The notes beneath the pieces were generated by a model. That model saw nothing but the letters and a program-made list of their open reading frames with translations. It searched no databases and was not told the origin of the DNA. DNA of 64,000 bases from JBBDWJ01 sp963824095 (GTDB lineage Bacteria; Acidobacteriota; Terriglobia; Bryobacterales; UBA6623): positions 1,178,001 to 1,242,000 of the forward strand of contig CAWGNS010000009.1 in NCBI GenBank assembly GCA_963824095.1, given 5' to 3'. Positions 1 to 9,014 of this stretch are shown here, piece after piece (position 1 is the first letter of the stretch; every line of letters starts with the position of its first letter). The translations under genes were made by a program, and so were the position numbers.

Positions 1-214
1 CGTTGATTGTGCGGATCGCCTTCCCGTTAATAGAGAATCTGAAGCTGAGGTTTTTGGCATTGCTACCTGACACATAAAAGAACTGCAGGATGGCGTGTTG
101 GTTGTGTTGGACCGCCGTCCCAAGATTGAAGCTAAAGCTGTGGTCGATGTCGCCGCCCGTTTGAAGGGTGACGGGCCCATCGCTGATGACTCGGTAGTCC
201 GCTACGTCTGCCAT
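1..214 (-). CDS. Unknown protein, 5' part only (runs off the left edge)
   Basis: An open minus-strand frame begins at ATG 212-214 and runs 71 codons to the window edge without a stop. An AAGGAG ribosome-binding site lies at 224-229, nine bases before the start, so this is a real gene start. The peptide begins MADVADYRVISDGPVTLQTG and is rich in alternating polar/hydrophobic residues, suggesting a beta-sheet fold. There is no signal peptide. I do not recognise the family and propose no function. Confidence 0.7.
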   Translation of the reverse strand, partial: MADVADYRVISDGPVTLQTGGDIDHSFSFNLGTAVQHNQHAILQFFYVSGSNAKNLSFRFSINGKAIRTIN

Positions 215-544
215 GGTTTTTTGCTCCTTGGTGCACAACTGGCACTTAACCGGCCATGTGCACAGCCTTCTAGCTTTTGCGGTAGAGTACACAATCAAGC
301 GTAATTGACTTGATTGGCACTCTTTTTCTTGAAATGTGTATAGCACGTGCCCAGCCCGCAGTTGCAACAGAAAAAGTCGCTTACTTCCGCTAAGTCTTCT
401 TTCACCTGAAAATGGTCTCCTGATGCCGTGTGGTCACGAAAGTGGCCGCCCCCGTCGGCCTGAGGTAACCTTTTACTAAGGTGACGAAAAAACAGGACAG
501 GAAGCCGTGAAAATATAAAACACAGTACTTTATAAATGGAGTAG
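215..544. other. Intergenic, low GC, no gene seen
   Basis: This stretch is visibly more AT-rich than the rest of the window. It lies between the leftmost gene and a transposase remnant. The short frames on either strand look like chance frames, with no ribosome-binding site or recognisable motif. It presumably carries the promoter of the minus-strand gene at 1-214. Confidence 0.5.
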
Positions 545-800
545 ACCGGCAGCTGTCGGGAGTCAAGTTCTTCCCCCAACCCTCGCTATCTGCCGATCGG
601 CCGCAAGCAATTCGTTCTCGAACCACTCAACATCGACGGGCTGATTGACGATAACCACGCGACACGCAAGATCAGGCGCGTGGTGGAGCAACTGGATCTG
701 TCGCGTTTTATCCCCGAGGTGTGCGCCGTCGAGGGCGTTGCCGGGCGATCGGCGCACTCGCCGCAGGTGCTGGTCGCGGTCTGGATCTACTTTGAATCCA
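545..800 (+). pseudogene. Transposase N-terminal remnant (IS1182/DUF772-like)
   Basis: The frame opens at 545 after a stop at 542-544. It reads RYLPIGRKQFVLEPLNIDGL, then IDDNHATRKIRRVVEQLDLS, then a GRSAHSPQVLVAVWIY segment. This order (LEPLNIDGLIxxxH, VVExLDLS, GRxxxxPxVLVAxWIY) matches the N-terminal DUF772 region of IS1182/IS5-type transposases. Similarity stops near 800 and the frame closes at 883, so only about 85 of the roughly 450 usual residues remain and the DDE catalytic domain is missing. There is no clear start codon or inverted repeat. It is a dead fragment. Confidence 0.6.
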
Positions 801-1505
801 TGGCGGTGACACCGCCACGACAGCCGGCGATTGACTCAGTTGCACAGCGCCGTACATCGCGCTCCAGATTCCAAGCCAGATAAAGACCGCTCGCCGCTTC
901 GCCGTCGAATCGCGGCGATAGAGCACGTTGCTAACCCGATGAAAGGAAGACTGACCCGACAATGATGCCAGCGACTTGCCCCGAAGCATCTGGAGAACTT
1001 GATCTCTCATCCGAATACCGCTACGACATCAAAGCAGTTGTTGTTGCGTACAGGGATGGATCTTCCAGTTCGACTGGATTTTGACGCCGACTGTGGTCGC
1101 ACTGCGTCCCACCAAGGAGTTCGGGGACAGGCTCATAATGTTTCCTCAACATTCGGCCAATCGGTGCGCTCGCCAGCTTTCGTTGTTCGTTGGGAAAGTG
1201 CCGCTGAAAGCGGCCTTGGCTGCTTGGGGGACGGCTTCGAACCAGCCGAGAGGCCTATCCAACGACGAGGAAACGGAAAAGACGCTTGCGGCGACGTAGG
1301 TGTGGAACTTCCGGGAATCCGGGGAGCGGACCGTAAGGACTAGCGGTTTGTCGCAGAGATTTCGTTGTCATGGAGCCGCCGGCGAAAGCGGCTTGTCGCT
1401 TCAGGCTATTGAGCCAACACCCGTATCGATTGACCGGTACAGGCCACCGTTTGCCTACGCGCGCGGCTGGGATGCATTGTTACGGTATATGTCTGCGACC
1501 CTTGA
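801..1505. other. Intergenic, possibly decayed mobile DNA, no gene supported
   Basis: Several overlapping short frames exist on both strands, for example 999-1343 plus and 708-1010 minus. None has a ribosome-binding site, a conserved motif or a plausible composition. The position between a transposase remnant and ybaB suggests old insertion debris, but nothing identifies it. Confidence 0.4.
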
Positions 1506-1814
1506 CTACAGTATCCCCGGCGGCAGACCCATGCCGCCCAGCATGCCGCCCATTTTGGATTGCGATTCTTCGTCAACCCGCTTTCCGGCTTCGTTAACTG
1601 CTCCGCGAATCATGTCCTGCAGCATTTCGACGTCTTCCACTGCTTCGGGGTCGATCGTGATCGAGAGGACTTTCTTGTGGCCGTCCATTTTGACGGTGAC
1701 CATGCCGCCGCCGGTGGAGGCTTCCACGCGGATTTCGGCGATTTGTTCCTGCAGCTGCTCCTGCATTTTCTGAGCCTGCTGCATCATCTTCTGCATGTTG
1801 CCCGGAAGTTTCAA
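1506..1814 (-). CDS. ybaB: Nucleoid-associated protein, YbaB/EbfC family
   Basis: 102 residues, the usual family length. Small dimeric DNA-binding protein that coats the nucleoid. The sequence has the family layout: an N-terminal charged helix (MQKMMQQAQKMQEQLQEQIA), a central beta segment (GGGMVTVKMDGHKKV), then SITIDPEAVEDVEMLQDMI and a flexible Gly/Met tail ending LPPGIL. The start is TTG at 1814. Its TTGA overlaps the dnaX stop by four bases, so translation is probably coupled to dnaX. An internal ATG (residue 7) is a possible alternative. The recR gene that usually follows dnaX-ybaB is not in the window. Confidence 0.93.
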   Translation of the reverse strand: MKLPGNMQKMMQQAQKMQEQLQEQIAEIRVEASTGGGMVTVKMDGHKKVLSITIDPEAVEDVEMLQDMIRGAVNEAGKRVDEESQSKMGGMLGGMGLPPGIL

Positions 1815-4021
1815 GTGGTATACCCCCTCAGATTGCGCACTTCGCGAATTTGGCCGGTGAAGAGTTTCTGGATCTTTTGTACCTCGGGATCGGCCAAGGC
1901 GCGCTGCGCCGCTTCGGACGAGCCGGCCGTCGAAGCGATGCCGCCCGCAGCGGGGCGCGAACCGCCCGCCGATCCGGGCGGCGGGACCGAGTCTTCGGGC
2001 GCCAGATCGCTCCCAAGTGTAACACGCGCATTCGGCGCTAAAACGTCGCGAACCGCCTGCTGCAGCGTCGCCAGATCCATCTCGACGACGGCCCGGTAGT
2101 CGGGCAGGGAACGCACCTCGACCTGCCCGGCCTGGACCTCGATGCGGCCGTGGTCGAGTGCGTCGGCCAGCGCGTCGTCGCCCTGCCCGCGCAGCACATC
2201 GGCGAGTTGCTGCCGCAGGCGGGCCCAGGGGGGGGCCGTGGTCCCTGTTTTCGGCTGCGCGGCGAGTTCGCCCTTCGCTGCGGGCGCGCTCGGTTGGACT
2301 GCCGGGGCCTCGACCACCGCGGGCGTTTCAACCGGCGGAGTTTGCTGGACCGCTGGCGCTGGTTCCACCGGATAAGCCGGCTCGACAACAGCCGGGCCGC
2401 CGTCGACGGCTGGAAGCGTCTCGCCGGATTCGGCAGACTCGCCAGACGCCGTGGAGGCTGAGTCGTGGGACTCCGCGTACTCAACCGACCCGGCGGACGG
2501 CGCTTGCTCGACGGTTTGCGTTGCCGGCGCAACGGCCGCCGACATCTCCGGCGAGGGCGGCCGTTCCGGGGCCGGAGCCGTCTCGGGAACCGGCGCCACG
2601 GCTGGAAGCCGGGAGCCCAGCGCCGCCGACGCAGCTACTCCCGCCACTCCAGCGGCGGCCGCAGCCGCCAACCGCCCTGGGACCAGCGGCTCCGTTGCGA
2701 ATTGCTCCGCTGGCAAGTGCTCCGCTGCCAAGTGCCCCGTTGTCGAGTGCTCCGTAGCCGCCGATGGCACCGCGTCGGCGCCGCTGGGCGTAACCTGCGC
2801 GGCACCGTTGCCGGCGCGAGTTCCGCTCGGCGCCGCCGAAGTTCCGCCGCCCCCGTTGGGCCGCCGGGGCGTTGTTTCGTTCCCCGGGCCCGAGCCGGGA
2901 CCATACTGCGCCAGCACTTTCTCAATGTTGTGCAAACGCCCGGCGTGGACCAGCTTCAGTAGCCCGATCTCGAGCCGGAAGCGCGGCTGCGGGGCGTTCT
3001 GCATGTCGCGGTAGAGATCCACCAGTAGATTCAAGTAGCGGGTTAGGTCTTCTGGGCTGAATTGTTCAGCCCAGGCGGTTAATCGCTTGCGTTCCTCGGG
3101 GCCGCTGGCGACCAGCCGGGTATCCGCTCCCGAGACGCGAATCACCAGCAGGTTGCGGAAGTAGCGCGTCAGCTCGCCGCAGAAATGCTGCAGGTGACGC
3201 CCTTCGCGGGCCAGCCGGTCGACGATGCCGAGCATCGCGGCGGGGTCCTGGTCGCGCAGCGCTTCCAGAATCTTCTCGGCGATCTCGGAGGGAATCGCCC
3301 CCAGTAGATCGCGCACCGGCCCGGCCTCAAGCTTCTGACCAAAACTGGCAATCGCCTGGTCGAGGGTGGAAAGAGAATCGCGGATGCTGCCGTCGCCGGC
3401 CAGCGCGATCGCCACCAGCGCGTCGGGCTCGGCGCTGACGCCTTCCTTCTCGCAGATCCACTGCAGGCGCCCGACGACGTCTTCCATCTCGACGGTGCGG
3501 AAGGGGAAGCTCTGGCAGCGCGAGACGATCGTCGCCGGGAACTGCTGCGGCTCGGTCGTGCAGAGAATAAATACAACCCACTCAGGCGGTTCTTCCAAAG
3601 TCTTCAATAAGGCGTTGAAGGCGTCGGCGGTGATCTGGTGGGCCTCGTCGATGATGAAGACTTTGTGGCGGTCGCGGACCGGACGGTAGCGGACGTTCTC
3701 GCGCAACTCGCGAATGTCATCGATGCGGCGATTGGAGGCGGCGTCGATTTCGACCAGGTCCATCGAATTGCCGGCGGTGATTTCGCGGCAGCTCGAGCAC
3801 TCCTGGCAGGGGGTCGCGCCCGGCCCGTTCTCGCAATTGAGAGCCTTGGCGAGGATGCGCGCCATGGTGGTTTTGCCGGTGCCGCGCGGCCCCGAAAAGA
3901 TGTAGCCGTGGCCGACGCGCCCCTGGGTCAGCGCGTTGATCAGCGTCTGCTTGACGTGCTCCTGGTTGACCACGTCCTCGAAGCTTTGAGGACGATACTT
4001 GCGGGCGATGACTTGGTACAT
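1811..4021 (-). CDS. dnaX: DNA polymerase III subunit gamma/tau
   Basis: 736 residues. ATPase of the replicative clamp loader. Visible parts: Walker A GPRGTGKTT (about 44-52), four zinc-ligand cysteines (C63, C72, C75, C78), Walker B VFIIDEAH (121-128), the AAA+ lid and collar region to about 370, then a long Ala/Pro/Glu-rich linker (about 375-590) and a C-terminal tau-like domain. The ATG start gives MYQVIARKYRPQSFEDVV, the canonical N-terminus. The linker includes a 5-residue repeat (EHSTT, GHLAA, EHLPA, EQFAT) encoded by a degenerate 15-bp tandem repeat at 2699-2758. I saw no obvious A-rich slippery site for a gamma frameshift product. First gene of a dnaX-ybaB operon, with the SRP RNA just upstream. 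Confidence 0.97.
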   Translation of the reverse strand: MYQVIARKYRPQSFEDVVNQEHVKQTLINALTQGRVGHGYIFSGPRGTGKTTMARILAKALNCENGPGATPCQECSSCREITAGNSMDLVEIDAASNRRIDDIRELRENVRYRPVRDRHKVFIIDEAHQITADAFNALLKTLEEPPEWVVFILCTTEPQQFPATIVSRCQSFPFRTVEMEDVVGRLQWICEKEGVSAEPDALVAIALAGDGSIRDSLSTLDQAIASFGQKLEAGPVRDLLGAIPSEIAEKILEALRDQDPAAMLGIVDRLAREGRHLQHFCGELTRYFRNLLVIRVSGADTRLVASGPEERKRLTAWAEQFSPEDLTRYLNLLVDLYRDMQNAPQPRFRLEIGLLKLVHAGRLHNIEKVLAQYGPGSGPGNETTPRRPNGGGGTSAAPSGTRAGNGAAQVTPSGADAVPSAATEHSTTGHLAAEHLPAEQFATEPLVPGRLAAAAAAGVAGVAASAALGSRLPAVAPVPETAPAPERPPSPEMSAAVAPATQTVEQAPSAGSVEYAESHDSASTASGESAESGETLPAVDGGPAVVEPAYPVEPAPAVQQTPPVETPAVVEAPAVQPSAPAAKGELAAQPKTGTTAPPWARLRQQLADVLRGQGDDALADALDHGRIEVQAGQVEVRSLPDYRAVVEMDLATLQQAVRDVLAPNARVTLGSDLAPEDSVPPPGSAGGSRPAAGGIASTAGSSEAAQRALADPEVQKIQKLFTGQIREVRNLRGYTT
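2699..2758. repeat. Degenerate 15-bp tandem repeat inside dnaX
   Basis: Four consecutive 15-bp units of the form CAAGTGCTCCGCTGC occur at 2699, 2714, 2729 and 2744. They encode a 5-residue repeat in the tau linker and preserve the reading frame. Confidence 0.75.
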
Positions 4022-4034
4022 GAGTAGTTGATCG

Positions 4035-4108
4035 GTTGATCGTTGATCGGTTGATCCGGAGCCGGTTTGGCCGCCGCCGACAACCGGATCAACCGATCAA
4101 TCATCAAC
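4035..4108. repeat. 25-bp imperfect inverted repeat of TTGATCGG units
   Basis: The arms at 4035-4059 and 4084-4108 are complementary at 23 of 25 positions, enclosing a 24-base loop. The unit TTGATCGGTTGATC recurs beside other genes in the window (16277-16298, 18721-18743, 19500-19520). It sits between the SRP RNA and dnaX, so it may act as a terminator or processing site for the SRP RNA. Confidence 0.75.
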
Positions 4109-4126
4109 AAAACAACGGAAAGAGAT

Positions 4127-4227
<101 letters not shown>

Positions 4228-4375
4228 AACTGCTCATCCTACCATGCAGAGGCGCGGCCCCGCCCTCGTAGCGCAGGGCTGGCGCTTCGCCAGACCTGCG
4301 GCCTTGCAAGCGGTGGGGTCGGTGTTGGTGGGTGCGACGGCGGGCTGCGAAAAGGCCGCTGGGTTGTTGAAAAAC

Positions 4376-4407
4376 CGCAGGTCTGGGCGGGGACGCCCAG
4401 ACCTGCG
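4376..4407. repeat. Perfect 14-bp inverted repeat with 4-base loop
   Basis: CGCAGGTCTGGGCG at 4376-4389 pairs perfectly with 4394-4407 around a GGGA loop. It lies about 100 bp past the 3' end of the minus-strand aldehyde dehydrogenase gene. No T-run follows on that strand, so it could be a terminator, a mRNA-stabilising hairpin or a REP-like unit. The flanking 4240-4310 contains a related degenerate CAGACCTGCGG unit. Confidence 0.6.
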
Positions 4408-4510
4408 CTACGGGGCTTGTTTTCGGGGGCCAGGGGGCCGGTTTCGACAGCCGGTCCAACTGCTTGGGGCAGGCCGGAGCCCTGCTCCAAGCCCGGGCCG
4501 GCGCTACTGG

Positions 4511-5929
4511 CTAGCGCAGGTGCATCACGACCATCTTCAGCTCGGTCATCTCCTGGACCGCGTATTTGGGGCCTTCTTTGCCGAAGCCGCTTTCCTTGAC
4601 GCCGCCGTAGGGCATCAGGTCTGCTCGCCATTGGGTTCCCCAGTTGATGTGGATGTTGCCGGAATCGACTTCGCGGGCGAAGCGCATGGCGTTGTCGAGG
4701 TTTTCGGTGAAGATGGCGGCGGAGAGGCCGTAGTTGGTCTGGTTGGCCAGCGTGATCGCCTCTTCGATGGTCTCGACCGGGGTCAGCGCCACCGCCGGGC
4801 CGAACAACTCGTCGCACGAGACGCGCATGTCGGGTTTGACCCCGCTCAGGATGGTCGGGGCATACAGCGCGCCCTGGCGGCCGCCGCCATGGACCGTGGC
4901 GCCGCCTTCGGCCGCCTGCTGGACCCATTCCTCGACGCGCACGGCGTCCCTTTCGCGCACCATCGGACCTACCTGGACGCTTTCGTCGAGCGGGTTGCCG
5001 ATGGTCATCGCGGCGACCTTGGGCTTGAGGGCTTCCAGCAGCCCGCCATAGATCCGGCTGTCGGCCAGTACACGCTGGGTGCTGATGCAGGTCTGCCCGG
5101 CGTTCGAAAAGCCAGTGGCCGAGATGGCCTGCGCCGCCTTGTCGATATCGGCGTCGGGCAGCACGATGACGGGCGAGTTGCTGCCCAGCTCCATGGTGAC
5201 CTTCTTGATGCCGGCCGTGCGGCAGATGCGGTCGCCAACCTCGCGGCTGCCGGTGAAGCTGATCTTGCGCACGCGCGGGTCGCCGGCCAACTGGTCGCCG
5301 ACGTCGCCGCCCGAGCCGGTGACCACCTGGATGCCCTCGGCCGGCACGCCCGCGTCGAGCAGCACGCGTGCGAACTTCAGGCACGACAGCGGCGTGTCGC
5401 TGGCCGGTTTGCAGATCACCGAGTTGCCCGCCGCGAGCGCCGGCCCCACCTTGTGGCAGACCAGGTTCAGCGGAAAGTTGAACGGCGTGATTGCCAGCAC
5501 CACCCCGCACGGCACACGCAGGGTGAACCCGAGCCGGTTGCCGCTGCCCGGCGCGCCGTCGAGCGGCACCACCTCCGAGCCGAGGCGCTTGGCTTCCTCG
5601 GCCGAGACGATCATCGTTTCGATCGCCCGCGACACCTCACCGCGCGCTTCGGCGAGGACTTTGCCCTCCTCGAGGGTGATGGTGCGGGCGAGGTCCTCGG
5701 CGCGCTCCTCCATCAGCCGCGCCGCCTTCATCAGCATCTGGTAGCGCTCGTAGCCGGGGATCTTGCGCATCCGCTTGGCGCCTTCCAGCGCAAAGGCCAG
5801 CGTGCGGTTGATATCGCTGGTCGTGGCGCGCGGCACGCGGTCGATTTCGGTGTTGTCGTAGGGGTTGAGGACCGCGATCGACTCGCGATTGGAGCTGTCG
5901 ACCCAGTTCCCGGCAATGAGCATTTGCAT
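4511..5929 (-). CDS. NAD(P)-dependent aldehyde dehydrogenase
   Basis: 472 residues, full length for the ALDH superfamily; oxidises an aldehyde to an acid in the cytoplasm. Visible motifs: PFNFPLN (N151), the cofactor segment ICKPASDTPLS (K174), FTGSREVG, the general base in TMELGSNSP (Glu247), the nucleophile in NAGQTCIST (Cys281) and the ELFGPA segment. The closest families by eye are succinate-semialdehyde/lactaldehyde/non-phosphorylating GAPDH types; substrate cannot be assigned. The ATG at 5929 gives MQMLIAGNWV, a normal ALDH N-terminus. It stands alone on the minus strand, upstream of the SRP RNA. Confidence 0.9.
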   Translation of the reverse strand: MQMLIAGNWVDSSNRESIAVLNPYDNTEIDRVPRATTSDINRTLAFALEGAKRMRKIPGYERYQMLMKAARLMEERAEDLARTITLEEGKVLAEARGEVSRAIETMIVSAEEAKRLGSEVVPLDGAPGSGNRLGFTLRVPCGVVLAITPFNFPLNLVCHKVGPALAAGNSVICKPASDTPLSCLKFARVLLDAGVPAEGIQVVTGSGGDVGDQLAGDPRVRKISFTGSREVGDRICRTAGIKKVTMELGSNSPVIVLPDADIDKAAQAISATGFSNAGQTCISTQRVLADSRIYGGLLEALKPKVAAMTIGNPLDESVQVGPMVRERDAVRVEEWVQQAAEGGATVHGGGRQGALYAPTILSGVKPDMRVSCDELFGPAVALTPVETIEEAITLANQTNYGLSAAIFTENLDNAMRFAREVDSGNIHINWGTQWRADLMPYGGVKESGFGKEGPKYAVQEMTELKMVVMHLR

Positions 5930-6388
5930 GCGTCTAGTTTACTGTGGCGGCGGTGAGTTTTGCGGAGAGGTTGGCGGCGCGCCGGTCTACGGCCTTTTCC
6001 TTAGCCGACACGCCGCAGGAGGCCGGCCTCGAAACCGCTTAACCGGGCGCGGCGCCGCGCGATCGGCGTATCCAAACCTGTCTGGGGCGCCGCTGCCGGC
6101 CTTACCCTTGCGGTAAGCAAAATTTCCACCAGTGCTACACCGTCCCGCCTATAGAGGCATACGGGCATACCTTTGACAATGGTTCAAGAGCTTGGGGGCA
6201 TCGTCCGTCCAATCGGGGCGGCGTATAGCAGAAGATGCTGTGTACCACGCCAGCTCCAGGCTTGGCGGTGCATCGCAGGGCCCTGCGACGGCTCTCAAAA
6301 CTCAAGTCCTGGCCGCTGGGCGGCAGATGACGGGAAGGCCTCGGTTGGGGCCGCGGAGAAGGGGTCACTTTCTCCAGTTCGGAAACAG
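5930..6388. other. Divergent intergenic region
   Basis: About 460 bp between the start of the minus-strand aldehyde dehydrogenase and the likely start of the plus-strand histidine kinase. It presumably holds both promoters. The kinase frame is open back to 6173, but the extra 72 codons look non-coding and unconserved. No RNA gene or clear operator was seen. Confidence 0.5.
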
Positions 6389-8950
6389 ATGGCGGGTAGC
6401 AAAGCGACATCCGAGTCCCCCACGGGGACAGAGCCACGGCTGCAGGAGGACGAGCATGCGTCCGCTCAGCGCTCGTTTTTAGGGGCGTTGAGTTCGACCG
6501 CGGGTCTTGCCGATCTGGCGAGCAGCGCCGCGGCCGAAGCGGCCGGTTTGCTGGGGCGCACGCTGTTGACACGCGGCTCGGGCGCCAGCCTGGCGGAGAT
6601 TCCGAATCTATCCGACCTGGTGATGCAGTTCGACGTCGAGCAGCGCCTGCAGTCGGTGAATGAAGCCTCGCAGGAGTGGTTCAACCAGGCCGAGAGCGTG
6701 CTGCTGGGGCAGGGCCTCGAGCGGTTGCTGGGCGATGGATTGCACCAGGAGCTACAGCCCTTCGTCGAGCAGGTTCTGGCGGGGAGTCCGGTGAGCTTTG
6801 AAACCGGCGGCTCGCCGCAACTATCGGGGGCACGGCGGCTGCGCCATCGGTATCTGCCGCTGCGCGACGCGCAGCGCGGCGTGCACGGTTTCTGCGCCAT
6901 CGTGGAAGACGTCAGCGGCGGCGGGCGGCAGCCCGATTCGCCGTTGCGCGACGCCCTCACCGCGGGCGCGGTGGGTGCCTGGAGCTGGGACCTGGGCAGC
7001 AACGTGATCCTGTGCGACGAGCACATGTGGCAGATGTTCGAGCCGGCGGCCGAGTCGGCGGCGCGCTTCCTCGATAGCGTCCATCCCGAAGACCATAGCC
7101 GCGTGATCCAGGCCCTGAGCCGCTCGGTGTCGGGGGGCGGCACGCACGAGGTGATCTTCCGGGTGGTTTCGGAAAACCGCGCCGCGCGGCACGTCGCTTC
7201 GCGGGGATCGCTGGTGGACACCGGCGACGGCCGTTCGCTGCGTGTGGCCGGGGTGTGCTTCGACATCAGCCACCGCATGCGCACCGAAGAAGAGCTGCGG
7301 CGGCTCAACGCCACGCTCGAATACCAGCGGGCCACGGCGCTGAGCCTGATGCGCGACGCCGAAGAAGAAATGTTCCGCGCCGCGCACGCCCGCGAGGACG
7401 TCCGCCGCCATCAGCAATTCCTCGACTCGATCGTCGAGAACATCCCCAGCATGGTGTTCGTCAAAGACGCCGAGGAACTGCGCTTTCTGCACGCCAATAA
7501 GGCCACCGAGCGGCTGCTGGGGCGCTCGCGCGACGAGCTGATCGGCAAGACCGAGTTCGACCTGTTGCCCGAGGAACAGGCGCTGCTGGTCACCAGCGTC
7601 GAGAACGAAGTGGTGCGCTCCAAGCAGGAGATCAACATTCCCGAGCAGGTCGTTGACACGGCCGAGCAGGGCAAGCGCATTCTGCACACGCGCAAGCTGC
7701 CGATTCTCGACGAAAACGGCGATCCGCGCTATCTGTTGGCGATTTCCGACGACATCACCGACCGCAAGCTGGCCGAGGAGGCCCTCGCCAAGGAGCGCAG
7801 CCTGCTGCGCACGGTCATCGACAACCTGCCCGATTTCATCTTCGCCAAAGACACCCATAGCCGCTTCATCCTGAACAACCGCGCCCATGCGCAGTTTCTG
7901 GGCGCCGGGTTCGCGGCCGACGTGCTGGGCAAGTCCGACCACGACTTTTTCCAGTCCGAGCTGGCCGAGACCTATATCGAGGACGACCAGAACGTGATGC
8001 AGAGCCGGGCCGAGGTGGTTGGCAAGGAAGAGCCGATCGTCGACCGCTCGGGCGCGCGCCGCTGGATCTCGACGACCAAGGTGCCGCTGAAGCGTCCCGA
8101 CGGCAAAATCATTGGCCTGGTGGGACTCAGCCGCGACATCACCGAGAAGAAAAAGGGCGCCGAGCGGATGGAGCGCATGATGAGCGAGCTGGCGCGGTCG
8201 AACTCCGAACTGGAGCAGTTCGCCTACGTCGCCTCGCACGACCTGCAGGAGCCTTTGCGCAAGATTCAGGCCTTCAGCAGCCGCTTGCGCGACCGTTGGG
8301 GCGAGCAGTTGGGCGAGCAGGGCGCCGACTATCTCAACCGGGTGGAAAACGCGGCGGCCCGCATGCAGATTCTGATCGAAGATCTGCTGGCCTATTCGCG
8401 GGTCACCAGCAAGGCCAAGCCGTTCGTGCCGGTGGAGCTCAGCGAGGTGGTCGAAGGCGTGCTGAGCGACCTGGAGGCGCGCATCGAGCGCCTCAACGCG
8501 AAGGTCGAGGTGGATCCGCTGCCCGAGGTGGCCGCCGACCCCATCCAGATGCGCCAACTGCTGCAGAACCTGATCGGCAATGCGCTGAAGTTTCACCGGC
8601 CCGACAGCACGCCGCTGGTGAAAATTCGCACCGAGACGGTGGAGCCGGCAAGCGGATCCGAGGCACATGGCGCGCAGTTCTGCCGCATCCGGGTCGAAGA
8701 CAACGGAATCGGATTCGATCCCAAGCATGCCGGAAAGATTTTTCAGGTGTTTCAGCGGCTGCACAGCCGTAACGAGTATCAGGGGAGCGGGATTGGGCTG
8801 GCGGTCTGCAAGAAGATCGTGGACCGCCATGGCGGAACCATCGAGGCGCTGAGCTCGCCCGGCGAGGGAGCCACGTTTGTGGTCACCCTGCCCCTCACCC
8901 AAGCCAATGACAGCGAGCAATCGGATGGTGACGCGGATTTATACGACTAA
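6389..8950 (+). CDS. Multi-PAS sensor histidine kinase (phytochrome-type kinase core)
   Basis: About 853 residues from ATG 6389. The frame is open to 6173, but the extra N-terminus looks like non-coding DNA; neither start has a strong ribosome-binding site. Four PAS domains at about 70-175, 185-300, 342-460 and 469-590 (the last three with typical SIVENIPSMVF / VIDNLPDFIF beginnings). HisKA has His617 in ASHDLQEP. The HATPase has N box NLIGNALKF, G1 VEDNGIGF and G2 GSGIGLA. No membrane segments, so it is a soluble sensor; the ligand is unknown. It heads a cluster of receiver genes and its kinase core is nearly the same as that of the hybrid at 9403-10593. Probably phosphorylates the downstream receivers. 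Confidence 0.92.
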   Translation: MAGSKATSESPTGTEPRLQEDEHASAQRSFLGALSSTAGLADLASSAAAEAAGLLGRTLLTRGSGASLAEIPNLSDLVMQFDVEQRLQSVNEASQEWFNQAESVLLGQGLERLLGDGLHQELQPFVEQVLAGSPVSFETGGSPQLSGARRLRHRYLPLRDAQRGVHGFCAIVEDVSGGGRQPDSPLRDALTAGAVGAWSWDLGSNVILCDEHMWQMFEPAAESAARFLDSVHPEDHSRVIQALSRSVSGGGTHEVIFRVVSENRAARHVASRGSLVDTGDGRSLRVAGVCFDISHRMRTEEELRRLNATLEYQRATALSLMRDAEEEMFRAAHAREDVRRHQQFLDSIVENIPSMVFVKDAEELRFLHANKATERLLGRSRDELIGKTEFDLLPEEQALLVTSVENEVVRSKQEINIPEQVVDTAEQGKRILHTRKLPILDENGDPRYLLAISDDITDRKLAEEALAKERSLLRTVIDNLPDFIFAKDTHSRFILNNRAHAQFLGAGFAADVLGKSDHDFFQSELAETYIEDDQNVMQSRAEVVGKEEPIVDRSGARRWISTTKVPLKRPDGKIIGLVGLSRDITEKKKGAERMERMMSELARSNSELEQFAYVASHDLQEPLRKIQAFSSRLRDRWGEQLGEQGADYLNRVENAAARMQILIEDLLAYSRVTSKAKPFVPVELSEVVEGVLSDLEARIERLNAKVEVDPLPEVAADPIQMRQLLQNLIGNALKFHRPDSTPLVKIRTETVEPASGSEAHGAQFCRIRVEDNGIGFDPKHAGKIFQVFQRLHSRNEYQGSGIGLAVCKKIVDRHGGTIEALSSPGEGATFVVTLPLTQANDSEQSDGDADLYD

Positions 8951-9014
8951 GGTGGCGGAGCCGACGGCGGCTGACGACCGGCAGGAATTTCCGGCGAAAG
9001 GAACGCGACAGCTG

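Noticed and set aside
2142..3014. Several long plus-strand frames opposite dnaX
   Set aside because: They are antisense shadows of the GC-rich tau linker, with Arg/Pro/Ala-only composition and no ribosome-binding sites.
6821..8920. A 699-residue minus-strand frame opposite the histidine kinase
   Set aside because: Codon-position mirror of a GC-rich gene; the kinase domains on the plus strand are unambiguous.
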